6,653 nucleotides of DNA from Rhodobiaceae bacterium. Lineage in GTDB: Bacteria > Pseudomonadota > Alphaproteobacteria > Micropepsales > Micropepsaceae. This document shows positions 1-5,800 of this stretch, in pieces. The notes beneath the pieces are model-generated. The model did not search any database, was not told the origin of the DNA, and was given only the letters and a program-made list of their open reading frames with translations. The position numbers and the translations under genes were made by a program. The DNA is taken from the NCBI GenBank assembly GCA_009885515.1, contig VFKO01000371.1, positions 1 through 6,653 on the forward strand, given 5' to 3'. How positions within the stretch are numbered: the first letter of the stretch is position 1; every line of letters starts with the position of its first letter.

Positions 1-662
1 GAGTTGCCGTGGCCGCCGATGAATTTGGTCATGGAGTGGAGCACAATGTCGGCGCCCCATTCGATCGGGCGGATGAGATAGGGGGTGGCCAGTGTGTTGT
101 CGACGATGAAGGGCACGCCTGCTTCTTTGGCAACGGCACTGATGGCTTCGATATCGACGACGATGCCGCCGGGGTTGGCGATGCTTTCGCAGAATATCGC
201 CTTGGTTTTCGCCGACAATTGGTGGCGGAAACTTTCAGGATCTCGCGCGTCAGCCCATTTGACGTTCCAGCCGAAGCTCTTGAAAGCATGGCTGAACTGA
301 TTGATCGAGCCGCCGTAGAGCTGGCGCGCGGCGATGAACTCGTCGCCGGGATGCATGAGCGCGTGGAAGACCAGCAGTTGGGCTGCGTGGCCGGAAGCGG
401 TGGCGACGGCGGCAGTCCCGCCCTCAAGCCAGGCGATGCGTTCTTCGAGCACGGCCTGGGTGGGATTGCCGATGCGGGTGTAGATATTGCCCGAGGCCTG
501 AAGGCCGAACAATGCGGCTGCGTGATCGACATCGTCGAAAACAAACGATGTGGTCTGATAGATGGGCGTCGCGCGTGCGCCGGTCACCGGGTCAGGGGTG
601 GCGCCAGCGTGGATCGAGAGGGTGTTGAAGCCGTACTCGGAGAGTTTCGAGTGAATGTTCAT
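1..662 (-). CDS. metY: O-acetylhomoserine sulfhydrylase, N-terminal half (3' end outside window)
   Basis: PLP-dependent enzyme of the Cys/Met metabolism family that makes homocysteine from O-acetylhomoserine and sulfide in the cytoplasm (methionine synthesis). The 220 complete codons visible are about half of the usual ~425-430 residues. Seen: the N-terminal GFNTLSIHAG (11-20) and TPIYQTTSFVF (32-42) typical of the sulfhydrylase branch, the YTRIGNPT active-site segment (61-68), a cofactor-contacting ASGHAAQ loop (89-95), FIVDNT with Asp188 expected to bind the pyridine nitrogen, and SMTKFIGGHGN with Lys213 as the PLP Schiff-base lysine. The ATG at 662-660 is preceded by AAAGGGA about five bases upstream. 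It follows the CoA-binding gene after 38 bases and is probably cotranscribed with it. Related family members (cystathionine gamma-synthase, MetZ) are possible, but the N-terminal sequence favours MetY. Confidence 0.9.
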   Translation of the reverse strand, partial: MNIHSKLSEYGFNTLSIHAGATPDPVTGARATPIYQTTSFVFDDVDHAAALFGLQASGNIYTRIGNPTQAVLEERIAWLEGGTAAVATASGHAAQLLVFHALMHPGDEFIAARQLYGGSINQFSHAFKSFGWNVKWADARDPESFRHQLSAKTKAIFCESIANPGGIVVDIEAISAVAKEAGVPFIVDNTLATPYLIRPIEWGADIVLHSMTKFIGGHGN

Positions 663-700
663 TGCGGTCCCTTTCGCCGGTGATTCGCTAAATCGCACAA

Positions 701-1126
701 TCAACCCAATTCCTTGGCAAAGCGCGAGTATTCAATTTTGGGGCAGCAGTCCATGATGACGGTCAGTCCCGCTTTCCGGCCGCGTTCTGCGGCGGGTTCA
801 TTGATTACGTCGAGCTGCATCCACACGCATTTTGCGCCGGTGGCGATGGCTTCATCGACCACGGGGCCTGCGGCTTCCGAGTTGCGGAAGACATCGACCA
901 TGTCGATCTTACAAGTGATATCGGCCAGGCAGGCGTAAACTTTTTCCCCAAGCAAGGTTTGTCCGGCAAGACCGGGGTTGACCGGAATGACGCGATGCCC
1001 CTTGGCCTGGAGGAAGGCCATCACTTCGTGGGAGTCCCGTGCCGGGTTTGCGGACGCGCCGACAAGGGCGATGGTTTTTGCGGATTTGAGTACACGAATG
1101 ATCTGATCGTCCGGTGTTTCAGCCAT
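701..1126 (-). CDS. CoA-binding protein, YccU family (Rossmann fold)
   Basis: A 141-residue single-domain protein of the CoA-binding (YccU/COG1832) family, which resembles the nucleotide-binding domain of succinyl-CoA synthetase alpha subunits. Seen: GASANPARDS (23-32) as the glycine-rich binding loop, the VIPVNPG strand-turn (46-52), IDMVDVFRNSEAAGPVVDEA (74-93), a VWMQLDV segment (101-107) and the terminal GLTVIMDCCPKIEY (120-133). The last motif usually has Arg before CPK; here it is Cys. Length matches the family. The ATG at 1126-1124 has GAGG nine bases upstream; the in-frame upstream region is soon closed by a stop. It is the first gene of a minus-strand pair with metY. The exact biochemical role of this family is not established; proximity to a sulfur-assimilation gene suggests a helper role in sulfur or acyl-CoA metabolism (inference). 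Confidence 0.88.
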   Translation of the reverse strand: MAETPDDQIIRVLKSAKTIALVGASANPARDSHEVMAFLQAKGHRVIPVNPGLAGQTLLGEKVYACLADITCKIDMVDVFRNSEAAGPVVDEAIATGAKCVWMQLDVINEPAAERGRKAGLTVIMDCCPKIEYSRFAKELG

Positions 1127-1409
1127 GTGTCAGTGCCTCATGTTCAGCGTCCGCTGCATTTATCCGCTACAGAGCTACTTTGGCTGAGCGCCGCCCTTTC
1201 CGTGCGGCGGGGGTGTGAATCGCGTTTTTCGCTGCATGTGTACATGATAGCCTTTTCCGCCATTTCCATTTTCATTATTTGGCCGAGTTCCGCGAAAAAC
1301 TTTAGTGTGCACGCAACATGCACGGTTTGGGACCGCGAGGCTCAACGTAGCTATAGTCTAGCGCAGGGTGGAATACAAAACAAGAACAAAATCGCCGCAG
1401 CGCTCTCCA
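1127..1409. other. Non-coding leader and upstream region of the CoA-binding/metY pair
   Basis: No gene is supported here. The region lies upstream of the minus-strand CoA-binding gene, so its promoter should be in it, but I cannot pick a convincing -35/-10 pair. Small inverted repeats are visible: CGCCGC/GCGGCG (1189-1194 with 1204-1209, a possible RNA hairpin in the leader), CATGT-GT-ACATG (near 1235-1246) and GTGCA-N7-TGCAC (1307-1323). The hairpin is not followed by a U-run in the minus direction, so it is not an intrinsic terminator. No SAM-II riboswitch consensus, which often precedes alphaproteobacterial methionine genes, could be recognised by eye. Confidence 0.5.
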
Positions 1410-1415
1410 GCTTGC

Positions 1416-1506
1416 GCTACCGCATGCACACATCTCCAGTACAAAAAAGGGATGTCATGTGCGCGATGCGGCGCTCTTCGTGCCGCTTCGCAGACAGCGG
1501 GACCCA
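1416..1506 (+). repeat. Extragenic palindromic element, left copy
   Basis: This 91-base unit matches the reverse complement of 1839-1930 at about 80 of 94 aligned positions by hand. The longest exact blocks are GCGCGATGCGGCGCTCTT (18 bases) and CAGACAGCGGGACCCA (16 bases); the outer GCTACCG and ATGCACACAT blocks are also shared. Within it, GCGATGCGGC (1463-1472) pairs with GCCGCTTCGC (1482-1491) around a nine-base loop with a single mismatch, a strong hairpin. The copy lacks the CCC after GATGTCAT that the right copy keeps, so its outer CCCGC/GCGGG stem is weakened. Its build (GGGTCCC ... GGGATGACA edges around a GC-rich stem) resembles intergenic palindromic repeats of alphaproteobacterial genomes. 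Confidence 0.8.
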
Positions 1507-1561
1507 TACGAGGTGCGAGGCAAGTACTGGCACCCACTTTAACAACTGGGTGACGCGTAAC

Positions 1562-1626
1562 AAGAATTTCACGCAAAGACGCCAAGAAGAACAGATTAAA
1601 CCATCAAGAACACCAAGGACTCCAAG
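1562..1626 (+). repeat. Inner left arm with approximate 8-base periodicity
   Basis: From about 1571 the sequence reads as successive 8-base units ending in or containing AAG: ACGCAAAG, ACGCCAAG, AAGAACAG, then after one poorly fitting unit ATCAAGAA, CACCAAGG, ACTCCAAG. The complement of 1719-1780 contains matching segments in the same order. The rhythm is approximate, and it is not a coding sequence I can support. Confidence 0.55.
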
Positions 1627-1718
1627 AGCAACAAGATGCACCCGAATTTCGCTCGTGCGAGCCGCGCATTCGAATTCTTCGCATTGACGCTTTGCACCCA
1701 AGACAAAGCACCAAACCA

Positions 1719-1780
1719 TTGGTGTCCTTGGTGGTTCAATTTCTTTCCTTTATCCTCTGCGTCTTTTGAGTGAGATTCTT
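1719..1780 (-). repeat. Inner right arm, inverted counterpart
   Basis: Read on the minus strand this gives AAGAATCTCAC, then AAAGACGC, and finally AACCACCAAGGACACCAA, which parallels AACCATCAAGAACACCAA of the left arm (two differences over 18 bases). The inner arms are less alike than the outer ones but keep order and spacing. Confidence 0.6.
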
Positions 1781-1838
1781 TTCGCTAGGTCACTCGTGGA
1801 ACCATGCACAAATTTTTGGCGGTCAAGCTGCACCCGGG

Positions 1839-1930
1839 TGGGTCCCGCTGTCTGAGAAGCGGCACAAGAGCGCCGCATCGCGCGCGGGATGACATCGTAT
1901 TATGTATAGGAAATGTGTGCATACGGTAGC
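1839..1930 (-). repeat. Extragenic palindromic element, right copy (inverted)
   Basis: This 92-base unit is the inverted partner of 1416-1506. It keeps the fuller form with CCCGC and GCGGG outer segments (TCCCGC near 1843-1848 with GCGGGA near 1884-1889) and the inner GCGGC/GCCGC stem. A perfect CACCCGGGTG palindrome (1831-1840) overlaps its inner edge. It starts about 29 bases after the crotonase stop in the direction of transcription, so it could be transcribed as a stable hairpin at that mRNA's 3' end. There is no U-run, so a classical terminator role is not supported. Confidence 0.8.
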
Positions 1931-1958
1931 CGCTTGCGAGGGAAGATACCAAGTTTCG

Positions 1959-2759
1959 CTACTCGTGCCATTTCGGTTCGCGTTTTTCGATGAAGGCGTG
2001 GATGCCTTCGTGGGCGTCGACCTCAGCCAGGTTTCTGGTCATGGCTTCGCTGGCGAAGATGTAGGCGTCGGACAGGCCCATTTCGAGTTGGCGGTAAAAG
2101 GCTTCCTTGCCGATGGCGATGCTGGTGCGGGATTTTGACGCGATTTGATGGGCGAGGTTCAGCGTCTCGGCGCGCAGGGCGTCGGCGGGCACGACGCGAT
2201 TGATGAGGCCGATGTCCCTGGCGCGGGCGGCTGGCATCATGTCCCCTGTTAGCAGCATCTCCATCGCCTGTTTGCGTGCGACGTTGCGCGAAAGCGCTAC
2301 CATGGGAGTTGAGCAGAAGAGACCGATGTTGACGCCGGGTGTTGCAAAGCGCGCCTCGTCGGCGGCGACGGCGAGGTCACAGCTGGCAACAAGCTGGCAG
2401 CCAGCGGCGGTGGCAATGCCCTGGATCTGGGCGATGACGGGTTTGGGCAGGCGGATGATGGATTGCATCAAGTGGGCGCATTTGTGCATCAGGCGTTCGA
2501 AGTAATCGCGGCCATGGTCGCCGTCTTGCCAATGAGGCGTCATTTCCTTGAGGTCATGGCCGGCACAAAAGGCCGGGCCATTGGCGGCGATGATGACGAT
2601 CTTGGTTTTGTTGTCGTGAGCAGCTTCGTCCAGTGCTGCCTGCAGTGCCGCCAACAAGCCATCCGATAGGGCGTTGCGCGCCTCCGGGCGGTTGAGCGTC
2701 AGCGTCTGGACAGCATCTTCGCGTCTGGAGAGGACGAGCGTTGCATCATGGTTGGACAT
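1959..2759 (-). CDS. Enoyl-CoA hydratase/isomerase-family protein, ECHDC3-like
   Basis: A 266-residue crotonase-fold protein, normal family length. Seen: LTLNRPEARNALSDGL (20-35), the first oxyanion-loop segment AFCAGHDLKEM (63-73), the second block GIATAAGCQLVASCDLAVAA (114-133), FATPGVNIGLFCSTPMVALS (138-157) and the C-terminal YIFASEAMTRNLAEVDAHEG (233-252). HLMQSIIRLPKPVIAQIQG and NIGLFCSTPMVALSRNVARK resemble the ECHDC3 subgroup. By alignment to rat crotonase, the positions of catalytic Glu144 and Glu164 are Gln122 and Gly142, so ordinary enoyl-CoA hydration is doubtful; the CoA-thioester fold and oxyanion hole remain. The ATG at 2759-2757 has AAAGG about nine bases upstream. It is divergent from rplM and followed by the large palindrome. 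Substrate unknown. Confidence 0.88.
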   Translation of the reverse strand: MSNHDATLVLSRREDAVQTLTLNRPEARNALSDGLLAALQAALDEAAHDNKTKIVIIAANGPAFCAGHDLKEMTPHWQDGDHGRDYFERLMHKCAHLMQSIIRLPKPVIAQIQGIATAAGCQLVASCDLAVAADEARFATPGVNIGLFCSTPMVALSRNVARKQAMEMLLTGDMMPAARARDIGLINRVVPADALRAETLNLAHQIASKSRTSIAIGKEAFYRQLEMGLSDAYIFASEAMTRNLAEVDAHEGIHAFIEKREPKWHE

Positions 2760-2832
2760 ATCTGTGGGCCTTTCGCTGGAGCACGCGTCATTCTAAGGTG
2801 CACAAGCCCTAAGGCGAAATGCTGGTTTTTGT

Positions 2833-2850
2833 GTGGTAGTATTTTACCAC
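2833..2850. promoter_or_regulatory. Perfect inverted repeat in the crotonase/rplM divergent region
   Basis: GTGGTA, six bases, TACCAC: an 18-base perfect-arm dyad lying 73 bases upstream of the crotonase-family start and well upstream of the predicted rplM promoter. On the minus strand a TAAAAT hexamer overlaps it and could be a -10 box, but no good -35 accompanies it. The dyad has the size of an operator for a dimeric regulator of the crotonase-family gene. No regulator gene is in the window, so this rests on symmetry and position only. Confidence 0.35.
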
Positions 2851-2894
2851 TTGCGAATTTCGGCACTATTTGTGCGTTTTTTGGCGATGCCGCA

Positions 2895-2923
2895 TTGACA
2901 GATGCAAAGGCGGCCTCTATCCA
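2895..2923 (+). promoter_or_regulatory. Candidate sigma-70 type promoter for rplM-rpsI
   Basis: A perfect TTGACA (2895-2900) is followed after 17 bases by TATCCA (2918-2923). The -10 match is modest, but the -35 and spacing are ideal, and the implied start near 2930 gives a leader of about 35 bases before the rplM ATG. No ribosomal-protein binding leader structure was recognised in so short a leader. Confidence 0.45.
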
Positions 2924-2966
2924 CCGGCGCTTCATTTTGGACCACCAAGACGGAACACTTACGTCC

Positions 2967-3431
2967 ATGTCGACCTATTCGGCCAAGGCGTCAGAGATCA
3001 AAAAGGACTGGATACTGATCGACGCCGAAGGGCTTGTCGTCGGTCGTCTGGCCTCTGTGATTGCGACACGCCTGCGCGGCAAACACAAACCTGGCTACAC
3101 ACCCCATATGGATTGCGGTGACAATGTCATCCTGATCAACGCCGACAAAGTCGTGCTGACCGGCAACAAGATGACCGGCAAGGTGTTTTACTATCACACC
3201 GGCTATCCGGGCGGGATCAAGGAACGCGTTGTCGGCAAGATTTTAACCGGCAAATATCCAGAGCGCGTCATGGAGAAAGCGGTTGAGCGCATGTTGCCGG
3301 GCGGACCTTTGGGCCGCCGTCAGCTGGGCCATCTGTTCGTCTATGCAGGGACAGAGCACAAGCACGAGGCTCAGCAACCCAAGACGCTCGACGTGAAGTC
3401 CATGAATCCGAAGAATGTGAGGCGCAAATAA
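2967..3431 (+). CDS. rplM: 50S ribosomal protein L13
   Basis: A 154-residue ribosomal protein L13, an early-assembling component of the large subunit. Seen: the alphaproteobacterial start MSTYSAKASEIKKDW, IDAEGLVVGRLAS (18-30), LRGKHKPGYTPHMDCGDNV (36-54), VFYYHTGYPGGIKER (73-87) and the L13 signature region VERMLPGGPLGRRQLGHLF (106-124). The usual basic residue after MLP/MIP is Gly112 here, a small deviation. The ATG at 2967 was chosen because homology begins there; an open frame continues upstream to 2748 but has no family resemblance. The ribosome-binding site is weak (AGACGGAA around 2948-2955, about 11 bases off). The stop TAA shares its last A with the rpsI ATG, and the two genes form the standard bacterial pair. 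Confidence 0.97.
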   Translation: MSTYSAKASEIKKDWILIDAEGLVVGRLASVIATRLRGKHKPGYTPHMDCGDNVILINADKVVLTGNKMTGKVFYYHTGYPGGIKERVVGKILTGKYPERVMEKAVERMLPGGPLGRRQLGHLFVYAGTEHKHEAQQPKTLDVKSMNPKNVRRK

Positions 3432-3922
3432 TGGCCGATGAAGTTCGCTCCTTCTCCGATGTGAAGGCAACGCTGATCAAGCGTCCAGTGCAAGAGGCCG
3501 CGCAGGCGGCCGATCCGGTCAGCAAGCGCGACGCGCAAGGCCGGTCCTACGCCACGGGGCGGCGCAAGAATGCCGTCGCGCGCGTCTGGATCAAACCGGG
3601 CGCCGGCAAGGTGACCGTCAATAGCCGGGAAGAGTCAGTCTATTTCGCCCGCGCGGTGTTGCGCATGATCTTGCGCCAGCCGCTGGTGGTGACCGGCCGC
3701 GAGACGCAGTTCGATGTTGTGGCGACAGTTGTCGGCGGTGGCCTGTCGGGCCAGGCCGGTGCGGTTCGGCACGGCATTTCGCGGGCGCTGGTCTGCTACG
3801 AGCCCGAGCTCAAACCGATCCTGAAAAAGCACGGCTTTATGACACGCGACAGCCGCATGGTGGAACGCAAGAAGTTCGGCAAGGCCAAAGCCCGCCGCAG
3901 CTTCCAGTTCTCGAAGCGCTAA
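3431..3922 (+). CDS. rpsI: 30S ribosomal protein S9
   Basis: A 163-residue small-subunit protein S9. Seen: an N-terminal extension of roughly 35 residues (E. coli S9 is 130 residues; the extension is usual in alphaproteobacteria), SYATGRRKNAVARVWIKPG (39-57), VYFARAVLRMILRQP (70-84), the S9 signature GGGLSGQAGAVRHGISRAL (102-120) and the conserved tail KARRSFQFSKR, whose final Lys-Arg reaches the P-site tRNA. The start overlaps the rplM stop by one base (TAATG), with GAGG at 3419-3422 eight bases upstream, so translation is probably coupled to rplM. It is followed by a strong terminator rather than a further cotranscribed gene. Confidence 0.97.
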   Translation: MADEVRSFSDVKATLIKRPVQEAAQAADPVSKRDAQGRSYATGRRKNAVARVWIKPGAGKVTVNSREESVYFARAVLRMILRQPLVVTGRETQFDVVATVVGGGLSGQAGAVRHGISRALVCYEPELKPILKKHGFMTRDSRMVERKKFGKAKARRSFQFSKR

Positions 3923-3964
3923 GCAAGGCAAAGTTTCCGCGCCACGCGGATGTGAGCGGGGTAG

Positions 3965-3998
3965 AGGGCGTTCCGGCGACGGAGCGCCCTTTCGTTTT
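3965..3998 (+). terminator. Rho-independent terminator of rplM-rpsI
   Basis: An 11-base-pair stem, AGGGCGTTCCG (3965-3975) with CGGAGCGCCCT (3980-3990), closes a GCGA tetraloop (one G-U pair, otherwise perfect) and is followed by TTCGTTTT. It begins 43 bases after the rpsI stop. A weaker CCGCG/CGCGG hairpin lies just before it (3937-3949). Confidence 0.88.
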
Positions 3999-4007
3999 GG
4001 AGTAGGG

Positions 4008-4084
4008 CTCACACGAAGCAACGAAGATACGAAGGGATGGTTCTCATTTTTGAACTTCTTCGCTCCATCGTTTCTTCGTGTGAG
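4008..4084. repeat. Palindromic element built of 8-base ACGAAG units
   Basis: The ends are a perfect 11-base inverted pair, CTCACACGAAG (4008-4018) and CTTCGTGTGAG (4074-4084); pairing continues imperfectly inward to about 4034 and 4055 around a 20-base loop. The left arm is three consecutive octamers ending in ACGAAG: ACACGAAG, CAACGAAG, ATACGAAG (4011-4034). It lies between the rpsI terminator and the DUF2461 gene and is not needed for termination. The style resembles the inner arms at 1562-1626 and 1719-1780, suggesting a dispersed intergenic repeat family. Any promoter of the next gene must lie in or after it. Confidence 0.75.
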
Positions 4085-4129
4085 ATATTCTGTTATTCCA
4101 GCTCGAAGCAAATGCATTGAGATTCCACG

Positions 4130-4822
4130 ATGATTAAGTTTAATGGCCTTCCCAAAGACTTCTTTGTGTTCTTCAAAGACCTCGCCAAGCATAACGAGAG
4201 GGCTTGGTTTGAGGCGAACAAGCAGCGGTACAAGGATGTCGTTGTCGGGCCGCTTTGTGATTTTATGGAGGCGGTGGCGCCTCGGGTGGCGAAGATTTCC
4301 AAGCACATTGTTGTTGACCCGCGGCCCAATGGCGGCTCGATGTTTCGCATTTATCGTGATGTGCGCTTTGGGAAAGACAAGCGGCCTTACAAGGAGAACG
4401 CTGGCTTACATTTCCGGCACGGTTTGGGGCGCGATGCGCATGTGCCGGGATTTTATATTCACTTCGATCCGAACGAAGTCTTTTTTGGTGGCGGCATATG
4501 GATGCCGGACCCCGGCGCCCTGAACAAGGTGCGCAACGCGATTGCCGGCGAACCGAAGGCTTGGACAAAAGTTGTTGCCGGCAAGGCGTTTGTGAAGGTG
4601 TTCAAGAGCATCGATGGGGAGGCGCTGGTGCGGCCGCCCAAGGGGTTTGATCCTGAGCATAAGCTGATCAACGACATCAAACGCAAGAGTTTCTTCGCGA
4701 CGCGTCGCAGTACGGCAAAGGTTGCGCAATCGGCGGGCCTCGTTGATGAAGTGGAGAGCGCGTTCAAAGCCGCCAAGCCGCTGATGAAGTTTTTGTGCGA
4801 CGCGCTTGATGCGCCGTTCTAG
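4130..4822 (+). CDS. DUF2461 family protein (TIGR02453)
   Basis: A 230-residue cytoplasmic protein of the DUF2461 family; no biochemical function is established for it to my knowledge. Seen: the N-terminal FNGLPKDFFVFFKDLAKHNE (4-23) followed by RAWFEANKQRY (24-34), corresponding to the family's L..N..reWF pattern, the hallmark FRIYRDVRFGKDKRPYKE (72-89), GFYIHFDPNEVFFGGGIWMP (107-126), and the C-terminal RPPKGFDPEHKLINDIKRKS (168-187). Length is normal and the frame intact. The ATG at 4130 has only a weak TGAGA seven bases upstream. The stop lies 12 bases before the hydrolase ATG, so the two are likely cotranscribed. No signal peptide or membrane segment. Confidence 0.88.
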   Translation: MIKFNGLPKDFFVFFKDLAKHNERAWFEANKQRYKDVVVGPLCDFMEAVAPRVAKISKHIVVDPRPNGGSMFRIYRDVRFGKDKRPYKENAGLHFRHGLGRDAHVPGFYIHFDPNEVFFGGGIWMPDPGALNKVRNAIAGEPKAWTKVVAGKAFVKVFKSIDGEALVRPPKGFDPEHKLINDIKRKSFFATRRSTAKVAQSAGLVDEVESAFKAAKPLMKFLCDALDAPF

Positions 4823-4834
4823 AGCGAGGATTTG

Positions 4835-5743
4835 ATGCGCTTTGCCATTGCTGTTGCGCTGATGCTTGCCAGTGCGTGGGTGTGTGGTGCCGCGGAGCGG
4901 GAGCGTGGCTTGGCTGTTGGTGGGCTGTCGCGAACCTATACGCTCATCACGCCGGACCGGCAGAACGAACCGCTGCCGCTGCTGATTGTGTTTCACGGTG
5001 GCGGACAGACGGCTGAGCGGGCTCGCGTTTACACCCGGTTTGACCGGGAGGTTGAGCGAGAGAGGTATGTGGTTGTTTACCCGCAAGGGCTTGGCAATAA
5101 TTGGAATGATGGGCGCACGGCTTCAGGCTTGACGGAGCGCCAGGCGTCGAGCGCCAATGATGTCGATTTCACCGCTCAAATCATCGCCCAGCTGGTGTTT
5201 GAGCGCGTTGCCGATGCCGGTCAGGTGTTTCTGGCCGGGGCGTCGAATGGCGGAATGATGGCGCTGTATGCGGGTTGCGCGCTTGAAGGCCGGGTCGCGG
5301 GGATTGCCGCTGTGGTTGCCAATCAGCCGGCCGACTGGCGCTGCCGCGCGTCTCGCATGCCAGCGATTTTTATTCACGGGACGGAGGATGAATACATGCC
5401 GTTCGCTGGCGGGCAGATCGCTGCGAAGCAGTCACGGCGCGATTTGGGGCGCGTGTTGGGTGCGTATGAAACGATTGCGCTCTACCGGCAGATGAATTCC
5501 TGCGCGGGCATCAAAGAGAGCAAGCGCCTGGACAACGACAAGCGCGATGGAACGATCGCTGTGGTGACAGACTACGAATGCGCCGAAGCAGCGTTGAAAC
5601 ACATCGTCATTGAAGGTGGCGGGCATACATGGCCCGGAACGCGGAGCGGGATGATTGCTGAGAGGGTGCTCGGCGGCACCAGCAACGAGATCAACGCAAC
5701 GGCCGAAATCTGGCAATTCTTCGCGTCTTTGCGAGTGCGTTAA
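4835..5743 (+). CDS. Secreted alpha/beta hydrolase, PHB depolymerase/feruloyl esterase-like (LpqC family)
   Basis: A 302-residue hydrolase predicted to act outside the cytoplasm on polyester or ester substrates. Seen: a signal peptide of about 20 residues (RFAIAVALMLASAWVCGAA), LLIVFHGGGQ with the oxyanion HGGG (54-57), YPQGLGNNWNDGR (82-94), the nucleophile elbow GASNGG with Ser137, HGTEDEYMPF with Asp185, and GGGHTWPG with His264: a complete Ser-Asp-His triad. Four cysteines of the mature part (148, 170, 223, 249) could form disulfides. The C-terminal NATAEIWQFF fits the family. The ATG at 4835 was preferred over the TTG one codon earlier because GAGGA (4826-4830) is properly spaced only from the ATG. 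The natural substrate cannot be read from the sequence. Confidence 0.87.
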   Translation: MRFAIAVALMLASAWVCGAAERERGLAVGGLSRTYTLITPDRQNEPLPLLIVFHGGGQTAERARVYTRFDREVERERYVVVYPQGLGNNWNDGRTASGLTERQASSANDVDFTAQIIAQLVFERVADAGQVFLAGASNGGMMALYAGCALEGRVAGIAAVVANQPADWRCRASRMPAIFIHGTEDEYMPFAGGQIAAKQSRRDLGRVLGAYETIALYRQMNSCAGIKESKRLDNDKRDGTIAVVTDYECAEAALKHIVIEGGGHTWPGTRSGMIAERVLGGTSNEINATAEIWQFFASLRVR

Positions 5744-5800
5744 CGCGGTCTTTAGCGCATTTTGCGATGCTGGCCGGTCATCGGAAGTGAGTGCCCGCGA

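Larger units (their letters stand above)
1410..1938. repeat. Large composite imperfect palindrome (possible MITE-like element)
   Basis: The left half read forward and the right half read in reverse complement match in the same order. The outer arms are 1416-1506 and 1839-1930. Next inward, AAGAATTTCAC (1562-1572) pairs with the complement of GTGAGATTCTT (1770-1780), AAAGACGC (1575-1582) with GCGTCTTT (1759-1766), and CACCAAGGAC near 1611-1620 with the region 1719-1736. All these pairs share an axis near 1670-1673, where the perfect 8-base palindrome ATTCGAAT (1668-1675) lies. A 7-base direct repeat GCTTGCG flanks the unit (1410-1416 and 1932-1938). It fills most of the gap between two minus-strand genes, ends about 20 bases past the stop of the crotonase gene, and shows no transposase. 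It may be a non-autonomous mobile element, or two extragenic repeats inserted head to head. Confidence 0.75.

Noticed and set aside
9..683. 224-codon plus-strand open frame at the left end
   Set aside because: It is the antisense shadow of metY, whose minus-strand translation carries the full PLP-enzyme motifs.
663..700. SAM-II riboswitch in front of metY
   Set aside because: The gap is only 38 bases and lacks the pseudoknot-forming pattern; the leader upstream of the CoA-binding gene also shows no convincing match by eye.
1562..1626. CRISPR-like array, because of regularly spaced similar short words
   Set aside because: Units are only about 8 bases, degenerate, and have no spacers of constant length; no cas gene is in the window.
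959..1687. Long plus-strand open frame of 242 codons across the CoA-binding gene and the palindrome
   Set aside because: Its first part is antisense to a well-supported gene and the rest runs through inverted repeats; the protein is low-complexity and resembles no family I know.
1358..1719. Several short open frames on both strands inside the palindrome
   Set aside because: They are by-products of GC-rich repeat sequence; similar peptides appear on opposite strands because the DNA is inverted-repeated, with no ribosome-binding sites or recognisable domains.
2748..2966. Upstream in-frame extension of rplM
   Set aside because: The 73 extra residues have no L13 resemblance, overlap the crotonase-family start region and include the likely promoter; L13 homology starts exactly at the 2967 ATG.
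3635..4306. 223-codon minus-strand open frame across the rpsI end and the DUF2461 start
   Set aside because: It is antisense to rpsI, its terminator and the second palindrome; no domain or start signal supports it.
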